Source of the DNA: Candidatus Poribacteria bacterium
GTDB lineage: Bacteria > Poribacteria > WGA-4E > WGA-3G
Direction: 5' to 3'
Length of the DNA stretch: 64,000 nucleotides
Assembly: GCA_022827225.1 (NCBI GenBank)
Contig: JAJDTJ010000044.1
Coordinates: 1-64,000, forward strand
Shown here: in pieces, positions 17,351-26,204 of the stretch
How the letters are laid out: each line of letters opens with the position of its first letter
Numbering within the stretch: the stretch's first letter is position 1
Notes under the pieces: generated by a model
Database searches by the model: none
The model's input: only the letters and a program-made list of their open reading frames with translations
What the model was told of the DNA's origin: nothing
Translations under genes and position numbers: made by a program

Positions 17351-18118
17351 TTACGGCAAGACCTGTCTGAAGTCAATTTTAAATTTCAATTTATCTTCTT
17401 TGCCGTTCGGATGGACGATCCGAACCTCTGGCACAACAATCCTAATTTCCGTAGCATCACGATCGAGTCGGTCAAAAATTATGAATCCGCTGCGCTTCGC
17501 ACCCGAAAACAGTTTACCGCTTTCAAAGAGGCTATCTTCTATCACAAATCTGCCCCACTCTAACGCCTCAGCATCTACATAAGACTGATAATAACCGTAG
17601 TAAGAATGGTAAGTCGCAGCACCATAAGGGTAACCCGCATGCCACGGATCACTACGCGCGACACTCACGTTGTCATAGAGTGAATCAAAATAGTCACCCG
17701 ATAGGTTGGCGTATTGCGCGCCATTCGCATCAATCAGCATCGCCATATCCTCCACGACAACGCGGTTATGATCCCGATTGTGGACGATCATCTCAAATAC
17801 GGTGTAGATAGGCTCGACAGCACCGTTCTTTTCGACAATAAGATACGGATTCATTCGCGGATCCTCGGTCAGTCCGAACAGTTCCACCTCATCAATCGGT
17901 TTAAGACTAACAGCGACACCGCCTTTGACGACCACTGCGGCACCGGTTTCAGGGTTGATTTGCGCGTTAAACCGTTCCGCAATCGGTTCTATGTACGTAT
18001 CAATTGAGGGTTGCGGCGCAACAGCACATCCGCCTAACAACACGCCTGTGAGTAGGAGTAAGCCGATGCCGCACAAAACCTGATAACGGAAATTGAGATG
18101 ATGTTTCCTATAAACCAT
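17351..18118 (-). CDS. hypothetical lipoprotein
   Basis: 255 aa. LLLLTGVLLGGCAVAP gives a lipobox with C31. The mature protein has no family I recognise; it contains a Tyr-rich stretch (YPYGAATYHSYYGYYQSY) in the middle and ends with a beta-rich segment EIRIVVPEVRIVHPNGKEDK. A strong promoter lies just upstream on the same strand and AGGAGGG (plus-strand CCCTCCT, 18126-18132) serves as ribosome site. It appears monocistronic. Confidence 0.75.
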   Translation of the reverse strand: MVYRKHHLNFRYQVLCGIGLLLLTGVLLGGCAVAPQPSIDTYIEPIAERFNAQINPETGAAVVVKGGVAVSLKPIDEVELFGLTEDPRMNPYLIVEKNGAVEPIYTVFEMIVHNRDHNRVVVEDMAMLIDANGAQYANLSGDYFDSLYDNVSVARSDPWHAGYPYGAATYHSYYGYYQSYVDAEALEWGRFVIEDSLFESGKLFSGAKRSGFIIFDRLDRDATEIRIVVPEVRIVHPNGKEDKLKFKIDFRQVLP

Positions 18119-18143
18119 GCTTTCACCCTCCTAATACAATTGT

Positions 18144-18172
18144 ATTTTACACCCTGTGAATTTTATTGTCAA
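18144..18172 (-). promoter_or_regulatory. sigma-70 promoter for the lipoprotein gene
   Basis: Minus strand TTGACA (plus TGTCAA, 18167-18172), 17-bp spacer, TAAAAT (plus ATTTTA, 18144-18149). Transcription start would be near 18137, about 19 nt before the ATG, with an AGGAGGG ribosome site between. Confidence 0.75.
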
Positions 18173-18225
18173 AGGTTTTATTTTTTTTTCACACCGCCCC
18201 GCGTTCTGCAACCGTTCAGACGATC

Positions 18226-18843
18226 CTAAAACTCCCACTGTAACAATAGGACACGGTTATGCCAGACGAGCATACCTGCAGCCGTACCGATCGCCGCACC
18301 GACGACCACATCTGAGGTATAGTGCCGTCCTAAATAGACGCGTGAGAAACTGACAAGTCCCGCACCGAGATAGAGCGGGATTCGCCATTTCGGATACTGA
18401 TACCCCAAAATGGTTGCAACACTGAACGCAATAGACGCATGTCCCGATGGCATCGCAGGATTTCCGAGCGTCTCATCTAGCGGGCGTTTCCTGCGAACCA
18501 ACCTTTTAATACCGAACGTTAGAATCCCTGCTCCCATGTATGCTGAAGATAAAAGTTTTCCGGTCTCTCGGTGCGATTCGTTTCCGTATGCCATGAGCAG
18601 AATTGATGCACCCATCACACCTCGGTAATCGCCAAGGTCCGAGATGCCTTCCATGATTGTCCACATCGGTTCTCGGCGCGGCGGTGCATCATAGATACGA
18701 TCAAAGAGTGTTTGGTCCCAGCGTGACAAGAAGGTTTCGGCATTCGCTTCTAACCCCGTAGCAGAGCAGAGAATCAGGACACTTATAAAAAACCACGGTT
18801 TAAAGTATTTTGCGAAGCCATAACTTGCACACCGGTGCTGCAT
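18226..18843 (-). CDS. PAP2-family membrane phosphatase
   Basis: 205 aa from the ATG at 18843, chosen because GGAG lies 7 nt ahead; the alternative ATG at 18864 lacks one. A signal-like segment FFISVLILCSATGLEANA comes first. The three phosphatase motifs are intact: KRLVRRKRP, PSGH (in AMPSGHASIAFS) and SRVYLGRHYTSD. The family dephosphorylates lipid phosphates such as undecaprenyl pyrophosphate or phosphatidylglycerophosphate at the outer face of the inner membrane. Given the polysaccharide genes nearby, a role in polyprenyl phosphate recycling is possible but not shown. Confidence 0.88.
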   Translation of the reverse strand: MQHRCASYGFAKYFKPWFFISVLILCSATGLEANAETFLSRWDQTLFDRIYDAPPRREPMWTIMEGISDLGDYRGVMGASILLMAYGNESHRETGKLLSSAYMGAGILTFGIKRLVRRKRPLDETLGNPAMPSGHASIAFSVATILGYQYPKWRIPLYLGAGLVSFSRVYLGRHYTSDVVVGAAIGTAAGMLVWHNRVLLLQWEF

Positions 18844-18910
18844 TGCGAAACTCCAATTTACCAATAACGTTATATATTCCCTGATCCTAAACGCGTAGTG
18901 CTTTCAGAAA

Positions 18911-20356
18911 CTACCACGGTGCCTGACGCTCAGGAAGCGGATCCACTGTCCAAGCCATCCGATCTATGAGCCGTTCCTGCATCTCCAACCTGATAACCGC
19001 GTGGTCAGGCGAATCCCATAAGTTATGCGTTTCTCGCGGATCGGCATCCAGATCGTAAAGTTCGCCGCCACCTGTCCCGTGAGCGACGACGATTTTATGC
19101 TGACGGCTCCGCACCATCGTCGCGTGTGCAGCGGGTTCCCGGTGCCAACCCATTGCGTTGTAATACTCACAATAAACATCATAGCGGTGTGTATCCAACA
19201 CTTTTTCACCTGTCAACATGGGTAACAGACTCTGTCCTTGTATACCCAGATGCGGTTCTATGTCGCTTGCCGCAAGCAGTGTCGGTGCCAGGTCTACCAA
19301 TTCCACGAGTGCATCCGAACAGGCACCGTTGTTCAGCATCCCCGGTCCAGAGATAATCAACGGAACGCGGACAGCCGGTTCATAAAAATAGGGACCCTTT
19401 AAGTAAATACCGTGGTCTCCGAGCATCTCGCCGTGATCGGATGTAAAGATAACAATCGTGTTCTCACGTTGTCCGGTTTCATCCAAAAAGTTCAATAAGC
19501 GTCCAACCTGTGTGTCAATGACATCAACCATTGCCCAATATGCGGCGCGGACCCACCGATGGTCTGTATCGCTCATCTCCGCGTAAGGGTAGCCGGACCT
19601 GTTGCCATAAGCACCCTTGTGATCAATCTGCTGCCAAATCGGTTTGTTTTTTAGTTCACCATTGACGTAATTAGGCAGCGGAATACCGTCAAGTATATCA
19701 CGATACCGTTCCAACGCTGCGACTGGCGGATCGAATGCGTGGTGCGGGTCAAACATATTCACCGAAAAGAGCCACGGCTGTTTAAAACGTTCCGCCCCCC
19801 CGATAAACGACATCGCACGTTCTATCGACCATGTCGTTTGGCTATGTTCTTCCGATGGGATCACTTGCACATACTTTGATTCTTGGAACGGGATACTATC
19901 TCGGCGAAGTCCTTTATCGCGTAGCCACTGGATATAATCATGTGTGAACCAAACGTCCGCCGGATCGTGGGACCAGAAAAACTGGTCATAACCATCGTCA
20001 ATACGCGCTTCCGTCCCTTTACAGACGCTCGGATTACAAGGCGCGAGGTGTAGTTTACCTGCCAAACCGCAGACGTATCCGGCATCACGGAGCTGTTTCG
20101 TTACCAGCACCTCGTCTGGTGGAATCGCCTGACCATTTTGTCGGCATCGCGTCGTACGTGGGTATCGTCCGGTGAGAAAACTTGCTCGACTCGGTGTGCA
20201 TACCGGGCTTTGCGAGTAAGCGTGTTCAAAGAGGACACCTTCTTGTGCCAGCCTGTCCAAATTCGGTGTCTGGACAAACGGGTTGCCATAACAGCCCAAT
20301 GAATCGAACCGTTGTTGGTCGCTACAGATCCAGAGTATGTTCGGTCGGTCTTCCAT
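18911..20356 (-). CDS. type I sulfatase (arylsulfatase/choline-sulfatase superfamily)
   Basis: 481 aa. RPNILWICSDQQRFDSLGCYG starts the alkaline-phosphatase-like fold with metal ligand D13. SQSPVCTPSRASFLTG carries the C-x-P-S-R motif with C53, the residue converted to formylglycine in active enzymes, and IVIFTSDHGEMLGDHG supplies the second metal site. There is no signal peptide, so it is probably cytoplasmic. The substrate, a sulfated sugar or small ester, is unknown. Conversion of C53 needs a maturation enzyme; the FGE-fold protein at 40505-41320 lacks the catalytic cysteines and is an unlikely candidate. Confidence 0.92.
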   Translation of the reverse strand: MEDRPNILWICSDQQRFDSLGCYGNPFVQTPNLDRLAQEGVLFEHAYSQSPVCTPSRASFLTGRYPRTTRCRQNGQAIPPDEVLVTKQLRDAGYVCGLAGKLHLAPCNPSVCKGTEARIDDGYDQFFWSHDPADVWFTHDYIQWLRDKGLRRDSIPFQESKYVQVIPSEEHSQTTWSIERAMSFIGGAERFKQPWLFSVNMFDPHHAFDPPVAALERYRDILDGIPLPNYVNGELKNKPIWQQIDHKGAYGNRSGYPYAEMSDTDHRWVRAAYWAMVDVIDTQVGRLLNFLDETGQRENTIVIFTSDHGEMLGDHGIYLKGPYFYEPAVRVPLIISGPGMLNNGACSDALVELVDLAPTLLAASDIEPHLGIQGQSLLPMLTGEKVLDTHRYDVYCEYYNAMGWHREPAAHATMVRSRQHKIVVAHGTGGGELYDLDADPRETHNLWDSPDHAVIRLEMQERLIDRMAWTVDPLPERQAPW

Positions 20357-20467
20357 GTCCGCTTTACCTATAAAGATTACGCAAATTGGATAGGCACGCC
20401 ACCAGCGGTGTTATTGTGTTCCAGCGGCGCGCCAAACGAGAAGTGGATTACTCTCTTTTCGCTTACC

Positions 20468-21292
20468 CTAATTTGACTTAAGTTTCCCCCAAGTCGTTGT
20501 GAGTTTACCGCCTGCTTCTACTGCGGTAAGCACTGCGCCAAGCCCATTATTCATAATATCATTGACCTCCGCCTCCGACAGACCGCGTTTCCAGATATTC
20601 AGGTCATCCATCAATCCAGTAAAAGGTCGGTTGTTGTCAATGTTATAGCCGACGCGAGCACCGGAATCCCAATCACCAGCGATAGGCGTGTCAAGGCGAG
20701 CCTCTTCTTGACCGACATTCTTGCCATTAATGTAGAGAACGGCTAAGCCTTCCGCACGACTGTATGTGCCAGCGTAATGCTGCCATTCTTTGGCTGTGTT
20801 ATTACCTGCCCGGATATCAAATATCGTCCTAGCGGGGTTAGGTCCCCGATTGAGCCAACGATAATTTCCATCACCGCGCGCTTCGGGGTGTACAAGCCAC
20901 GTGCCATCGGCTGCGCGTGCGTTGAAAATCGCCATATCTGATACAGATTCAACGTTAATCCATGCCAGAATACTCATGCCCTCGGTCGGAATGTCTTCAG
21001 CCTTGATATTAGGACCGTCTAAATCCAAAAAACTTCCGGAGGCAAAATGGGCAGCTTTTCCGATTTTCCCGTCATTAGATTGTGTAACATCGCCATTGAT
21101 TGCGCCATCATAACCGCGACCAGATTTTTCTAAGACAGTACCTCCGTCAAAATCTTCATAGTCGAAATACAGGACCAAATCTGGATCCAAAACCTGAGCG
21201 GATACGTCCTGAATTTCTGTTGTGGACATACAGAGCACGCCTATCACAAATAAGCATACCAGATAAGAGGTCAGTGTCCGATTCCGTTGCAT
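20468..21292 (-). CDS. secreted LamG-domain protein (copy 1)
   Basis: 274 aa. A signal peptide (LTSYLVCLFVIGVLCMSTTEIQDVSA) precedes a concanavalin-type LamG_3 domain: DLVLYFDYEDFDGGTVL, then GKIGKAAHFASGSFLDLDG, GMSILAWINVES and MDDLNIWKRGLSEAEVNDIM. This fold usually binds carbohydrate or mediates surface contacts. It ends in GGKLTTTWGKLKSN (261-274), a tail shared with three other secreted proteins of this window. GGAGG precedes the ATG. It is about 85 percent alike by eye to the gene just upstream (21421-22254), a tandem duplication. Confidence 0.85.
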   Translation of the reverse strand: MQRNRTLTSYLVCLFVIGVLCMSTTEIQDVSAQVLDPDLVLYFDYEDFDGGTVLEKSGRGYDGAINGDVTQSNDGKIGKAAHFASGSFLDLDGPNIKAEDIPTEGMSILAWINVESVSDMAIFNARAADGTWLVHPEARGDGNYRWLNRGPNPARTIFDIRAGNNTAKEWQHYAGTYSRAEGLAVLYINGKNVGQEEARLDTPIAGDWDSGARVGYNIDNNRPFTGLMDDLNIWKRGLSEAEVNDIMNNGLGAVLTAVEAGGKLTTTWGKLKSN

Positions 21293-21420
21293 CTGTTGAA
21301 ATCCTCCATTAGATGAACCGTTCTTTTACTTTTTTACACAAACTTGGACAGGTACGCCACTGATATTTTTACAACCGTCCAATGACGTACCAAACAAGAA
21401 GTGGATTTATCTCCGACTAA

Positions 21421-22254
21421 TTAATTTGACTTGAGCTTTCCCCAAGCCGTTGCCAATTTGCCTTGCGCCTCAACAGCGAAGAACTCTTCAATACCGAGTT
21501 CCATAATACCATTGACCTCTTCCTCTGTCAAACCGCGTTTCCAGACGTTAAGCTCATCCATCAATCCAGCGAAAGGGCGGTTATTATCGATGTTATATCC
21601 GACGCGAGCACCCTGATCCCAATCACCAGCGATAGGCGTGTCAAGGCGAGCCTCTTCTTGACCAACATTCTTGCCGTTAATGTAGAGCACAGCTAAGCCC
21701 TCTGCACGACTGTACGTACCTGCATAATGAACCCATTCTTTGGCTTTGTTATTACCCGCCCGGATATCAAATATCGTTCTATTCGGGTTGGGACCCCGAT
21801 TGAGCCAACGATAATTTCCATCGCCACGGGCTTCGGGATGGACAAGCCACGTGCCATCACCCGCACGGGCGTTGAAAATCGCCATATCTGTGACGTTGTC
21901 AACGTGGATCCACGCCACGACGCTCATCCCTTCCGTAGGAATATGGTCAGGGTCTATATTCGGACCGTCTAAGTCAAGAAAACTGGTCGACGCGAATTCG
22001 GCAGCTTTCCCAAACTTGCCATCGTCCGACTGCGTGACCTTCCCATTAATCGCGCCATCGTAACCGTTTCCGGACTTTTCGACAACGGTATCGCCATCGA
22101 ATTCTTCATAGTCGAAATACAGAACTAAATCAGGATCCAAGACTTGCGTTGATGCGAATTCTACCGTATATAGACAGAGCGCGCCAATCAGCAGTAAACA
22201 CACCAGATAAGGCGAGAACTTACCAGCCAATTTTACAAATAAATTGCATTTCAT
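21421..22254 (-). CDS. secreted LamG-domain protein (copy 2)
   Basis: 277 aa. A signal peptide (FSPYLVCLLLIGALCLYTVEFAS) is followed by the same LamG_3 domain as the downstream copy, including long identical runs such as AEGLAVLYINGKNVGQEEAR. It ends in QGKLATAWGKLKSN (264-277). AGGAG lies 9 nt before the ATG. The intergenic DNA following both copies is also alike (TGATATTTTTACAACC / AGCGGTGTTATTGTGTTCC, both then AAGAAGTGGATT or AGAAGTGGATTA), so the duplicated unit includes flanking sequence. Confidence 0.85.
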   Translation of the reverse strand: MKCNLFVKLAGKFSPYLVCLLLIGALCLYTVEFASTQVLDPDLVLYFDYEEFDGDTVVEKSGNGYDGAINGKVTQSDDGKFGKAAEFASTSFLDLDGPNIDPDHIPTEGMSVVAWIHVDNVTDMAIFNARAGDGTWLVHPEARGDGNYRWLNRGPNPNRTIFDIRAGNNKAKEWVHYAGTYSRAEGLAVLYINGKNVGQEEARLDTPIAGDWDQGARVGYNIDNNRPFAGLMDELNVWKRGLTEEEVNGIMELGIEEFFAVEAQGKLATAWGKLKSN

Positions 22255-22456
22255 TTCAAAGGTCTCCTTTTCAAGTAAAAAGAAATATTTATCGGTTTTT
22301 TCCGAAACGGATACACGCCATATTAAAGTTTAACACTTTCTCGTTTCTGTGTGCAATGAAAAATAGAGAAACTGATAACTGAAGTCCTGAAAACCGGTCC
22401 TCCGAAAAATCGCTTGTTTATTTTTTCCGTTTGCGTTAAACTGATTGAGGAAATCA

Positions 22457-23233
22457 ATGGAGAAATTAAAAGTGACACAAAAGAACAGAAGGTTGCAAAG
22501 TGTAGGGATTATTCCAGCCCGCTATGCCTCAACCCGTTTTGAAGGGAAAGCGTTGGCTGATCTTTTCGGGAAACCGATGGTGCAACATGTCTATGAACGC
22601 GCGTCTCGCGCCGAGACATTGGACAAGGTTATCGTCGCAACGGATGACCAGCGGATTTACGACGCTGTAACCGAGTTCGGCGGGAACGTCGAGATGACTG
22701 GCGAATGCGAAACCGGCACCGAACGCGTCGCTGTCGTCGCTGAACGGTTAACCTATGATATTGTCGCCAACATCCAAGGCGATGAACCTTTACTTAAGCC
22801 CGAACAGATAGATTTAATGCTACGACCTTTCTTCAACAAGCCAGATGTACAGGTCTGTACATTAAAACAGCGTGTCAAAACGGTTGCAGATTACCGAGAT
22901 ATTAACGTCGTCAAGGTTGTTACGAATCTCCACGGTAATGCGTTGTACTTTTCGCGCGCAGCTATGCCTGGCGGTACGGGTGAGGTGACCTCAACCCTAC
23001 TACACAAATTTCCGGTATATCGGCACGTCGGGTTGTACGCTTACCGGCGAGACCAACTCCTCGCCTTTACAAACTGGAGCAGAACCCCTTATGAACTCGC
23101 GGAAGGGTTAGAGCAGCTGCGCTTTTTGGAAAATGGAGTCCCTATTCATGTCGTCGAAACAGAGACACCACTTATCGGGGTCGATGTTCCCGCCGATTTG
23201 GAACGGGTAAAACAGATTTTAAAAACTTCGTAA
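22457..23233 (+). CDS. kdsB: 3-deoxy-manno-octulosonate cytidylyltransferase
   Basis: 258 aa from ATG 22457, preferred over the in-frame TTG at 22445 because TGAGG at 22446-22450 sits just before it. The enzyme joins Kdo to CMP (CTP + Kdo gives CMP-Kdo + PPi), activating Kdo for lipid A core addition. VGIIPARYASTRFEGKAL is the nucleotide-binding signature, and IQGDEPLL and the metal-binding IGVDVPADLERVK near the C-terminus are conserved. It heads a tight operon with pyrG, which makes the CTP substrate. Its presence argues for a Kdo-containing outer membrane. Confidence 0.95.
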   Translation: MEKLKVTQKNRRLQSVGIIPARYASTRFEGKALADLFGKPMVQHVYERASRAETLDKVIVATDDQRIYDAVTEFGGNVEMTGECETGTERVAVVAERLTYDIVANIQGDEPLLKPEQIDLMLRPFFNKPDVQVCTLKQRVKTVADYRDINVVKVVTNLHGNALYFSRAAMPGGTGEVTSTLLHKFPVYRHVGLYAYRRDQLLAFTNWSRTPYELAEGLEQLRFLENGVPIHVVETETPLIGVDVPADLERVKQILKTS

Positions 23234-23243
23234 GGAAATTTTC

Positions 23244-24872
23244 ATGACAAAATACATTTTCGTGACGGGCGGCGTCATTTCCGGGATCGGCAAAGGGATC
23301 ACAACCGCATCCCTCGGTAGATTGCTCATCAATCGTGGATTCAAGATAATCGTCGTCAAAATCGATCCATATCTCAACGTCGATGCAGGCGTGATGAATC
23401 CCTTCCAACACGGTGAAGTTTTCGTCACCCATGACGGCGCGGAAACCGATCTTGACCTCGGGAACTATGAACGCTTCCTCGGCATGGATCTGAACAGGTA
23501 CTCTAATTTTACAACCGGTTCTGTCTATCAGGAGGTCATCGCAAAAGAGCGACGCGGCGATTACCTCGGACAAACCGTCCAGCTGATCCCGCATATCACC
23601 GATGAGATCAAGCGGCGCATCTACCAGATCGGTGAGAATAACAAAGCCGAAATCGTTATTACCGAGATCGGCGGCACAATCGGCGACTTTGAGATGCCAC
23701 CCTTTGTTGAAGCCATTCGGCAGATGGCAGTCGAAGTCGGACGCGAGAACACCATGTTCCTCCATGTCTCCCTCATTTACACGCTACCTAACGGCGAAAG
23801 CAAAAGCAAACCGACACAACACAGCATCCGTAAACTCCAAGAATTAGGGGTCCAGCCGGATGTACTCCTCTGCCGAACCCGTCAGACCTTAGATGACGCT
23901 TTCCGCCGAAAAATCGCACTCCTCTGCGGCATTTCTGAAGATGGCATCTTTGAAGGATTGGACACCAAATGTGTCGATGAAATCCCACTGAATTTTGAAC
24001 GGCAAGGGATGGGACATCTCGTTTCAAAGCGACTCGGACTCGAAGCACGCGCACCGATGGATGCCGAATGGACGGAAATGGTCGAAAAACTTAAAAACCC
24101 GAAGCAGCGCGCCCGCGTCGCCATCGTCGGAAAATACACCACCGGCAACGATGCATATATCAGCGTACAGGAAGCACTCAAACACGGTGGAATCGCTAAC
24201 GAAGCCGCCGTCGACATCGAGTGGATAGAAGCCGAATCACTCACAGAACGTCCCAACCTTGACCCTGTTTTTCAAAAAGCCGATGGCATACTCGTGCCAG
24301 GCGGGTTCGGCTACCGCGGGATTGAGGGGATGATCGTTGCCGCACGATACGCACGGCAAAACAAAATACCCTACTTAGGATTATGCCTCGGAATGCAGTG
24401 CCTCGTCATTGAATTCGCTCGGAACGTCGCGAACCTCAAAAAAGCGAATAGCACAGAAGTAGACGAGAACACACCTCACCCCGTTATAGATTTAATGCAC
24501 GACCAGCAATCTGTCGCTGACCTCGGCGCAACAATGCGGCTCGGACATTATTCATGCGTCCTCAAAGAAGACACAAAAAGTTACGCCGCTTATCAACAAC
24601 CCATTATCGTCGAACGCCACCGGCATCGCTACGAATTAAATAACCAATACCGATCACAATTAGAATCGGCAGGACTCTGCTTTAGTGGCGTGTCCCCCGA
24701 CGAAAGCCTCGTTGAAATCGCTGAGGTAACAGATCACCCTTGGATGGTAGGTTCACAATTCCACCCCGAATTCCAATCCAAACCGCTCGCACCGCATCCG
24801 CTTTTCCGAGAATTCATCACCGCAGTACTCACCTATCAGTCTAACAGAGAAGATACCGAAGGAGAAGAGTAA
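23244..24872 (+). CDS. pyrG: CTP synthase
   Basis: 542 aa, the usual length. It converts UTP to CTP using glutamine or ammonia and ATP. The N-terminal synthase domain begins KYIFVTGGVISGIGKGITTA; PFQHGEVFVTHDGAETDLDLG is the UTP/Mg region. The C-terminal class I glutaminase has its nucleophile in GLCLGMQC (C381) and the His/Glu pair in SQFHPEFQSKP. GGAAA precedes the ATG 10 bp after kdsB. The stop codon overlaps the next start (TAATG). Confidence 0.97.
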   Translation: MTKYIFVTGGVISGIGKGITTASLGRLLINRGFKIIVVKIDPYLNVDAGVMNPFQHGEVFVTHDGAETDLDLGNYERFLGMDLNRYSNFTTGSVYQEVIAKERRGDYLGQTVQLIPHITDEIKRRIYQIGENNKAEIVITEIGGTIGDFEMPPFVEAIRQMAVEVGRENTMFLHVSLIYTLPNGESKSKPTQHSIRKLQELGVQPDVLLCRTRQTLDDAFRRKIALLCGISEDGIFEGLDTKCVDEIPLNFERQGMGHLVSKRLGLEARAPMDAEWTEMVEKLKNPKQRARVAIVGKYTTGNDAYISVQEALKHGGIANEAAVDIEWIEAESLTERPNLDPVFQKADGILVPGGFGYRGIEGMIVAARYARQNKIPYLGLCLGMQCLVIEFARNVANLKKANSTEVDENTPHPVIDLMHDQQSVADLGATMRLGHYSCVLKEDTKSYAAYQQPIIVERHRHRYELNNQYRSQLESAGLCFSGVSPDESLVEIAEVTDHPWMVGSQFHPEFQSKPLAPHPLFREFITAVLTYQSNREDTEGEE

Positions 24873-26146
24873 TGGGCAACGCAACTAAAGTTCGCTCCCG
24901 CGCTTGGTATGGGGATGAGGAACTAACGCTGAATTTCCCAGCCAGTTGGGAAGTAGATGTCCTTGAACCCAAGGATGCACCCGAACTTTCTGATACACAA
25001 ATTGAGAAGGCGTTCGCTGAACCGATCGGCACGCAGCGGATTGCCGAACTCGCAAAAGGGAAAAAGAGTGCTGCTATAATTTTTGACGATCTGAGTCGTC
25101 CAACCCCAGCCTGGCGGATTATCCCCTTTCTCCTGCGTGAGTTGGCAGCAGCAGGGGTGCCAAAATCTGAGACCCGTTTTGTTGCCGGAGTCGGCGCACA
25201 TCGTCCACTCAAAGACGAAGATATCAAAAAGAAACTTGGCACAGACATCGCCGCAGAATATGAAGTCACAAACCACAACTTTATGAGCGGTGATCTCAGC
25301 GCATTCGGTAATCTCGATAACGGAATGCCGATCTATCTCAACCGTGTCGTCGCCGATGCCGATTTCAAGGTCTGCCTCGGCGGTATCTATCCGCACAGTT
25401 CCGTCGGTTTTAGCGGCGGCGCAAAACTCGTCGTCCCCGGTATCTCAGGATTTACCACCATGTTCTATTTCCATACATTCCCCCCTGGACGAGGTCCCGC
25501 AATAATTGAAGGACAGAGCGAGGAACCCGACCGTCGTGACTGCGCTGAACTGGCAGCGAAGGTACTCGGACTCGATGTTATCGCCAATGTTGTACTCAAT
25601 ACCCGTCGTGAGATTTGTGGCATGTTCGTCGGGGACTTCATCCAAGCGCATCGTAAAGGCGCACATTTCGCTATGGATACCTATAGTACGGAGATACCAG
25701 AAACGAATCAAACAGAATCTGACCTCGTCGTGATTAACTGCTATCCGCTTGATGCCGACGCCATTCAACTCGATAAAGCGTTAGCGGCTCTAACCTATTT
25801 TGAAAATGCATACACAGTCGCGCTCTATCCCGCAAGCGATAGCAGCTGCTACCACGGTCTGTTTGACAGAATCGATTACGCACGCTATCTCAAGCAGCGA
25901 GCCGAACAAGTACCGCCAGAACTCCCGACACCGAAACTCGGACGTCGCGGACAACTCCACGTCTGGTCCGAGCATTTTCTCGTAGACGACTTCTATAAGG
26001 AGTACCCCGCTTCGATCCTCTTCCGAGACCTCGAACAACTCATTCAACGCTTAGCGGAGAAATTACCACCACACGCGAAGGTTACTGTTTTACCCGTCGC
26101 AGGGATTCAGGTACTAATACCGGCGAACTCTGAATCAGCAAAGTAA
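24872..26146 (+). CDS. LarA-family (DUF2088) racemase/epimerase, copy 1
   Basis: 424 aa; start overlaps the pyrG stop and is preceded by AGGAGAAG. It belongs to the nickel-pincer lactate racemase superfamily, which racemises or epimerises 2-hydroxy acids. Residues matching LarA of Lactobacillus plantarum are all present: H110 (LarA H108) in GVGAHRPL, H175 (H174) in IYPHSSVGFSGGAKL, K185 (K184, the cofactor-binding lysine) and H201 (H200) in MFYFHTFP. The cofactor genes larB, larC and larE are not in the window. It is followed by a close paralog and a TRAP transporter, so the substrate is probably an imported hydroxy or sugar acid. Confidence 0.85.
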   Translation: MGNATKVRSRAWYGDEELTLNFPASWEVDVLEPKDAPELSDTQIEKAFAEPIGTQRIAELAKGKKSAAIIFDDLSRPTPAWRIIPFLLRELAAAGVPKSETRFVAGVGAHRPLKDEDIKKKLGTDIAAEYEVTNHNFMSGDLSAFGNLDNGMPIYLNRVVADADFKVCLGGIYPHSSVGFSGGAKLVVPGISGFTTMFYFHTFPPGRGPAIIEGQSEEPDRRDCAELAAKVLGLDVIANVVLNTRREICGMFVGDFIQAHRKGAHFAMDTYSTEIPETNQTESDLVVINCYPLDADAIQLDKALAALTYFENAYTVALYPASDSSCYHGLFDRIDYARYLKQRAEQVPPELPTPKLGRRGQLHVWSEHFLVDDFYKEYPASILFRDLEQLIQRLAEKLPPHAKVTVLPVAGIQVLIPANSESAK

Positions 26147-26204
26147 GGTGAACCGAATAGGACAAACAGATCGTTTAATCCTTGATCAAAAACGGAGAAT
26201 AACT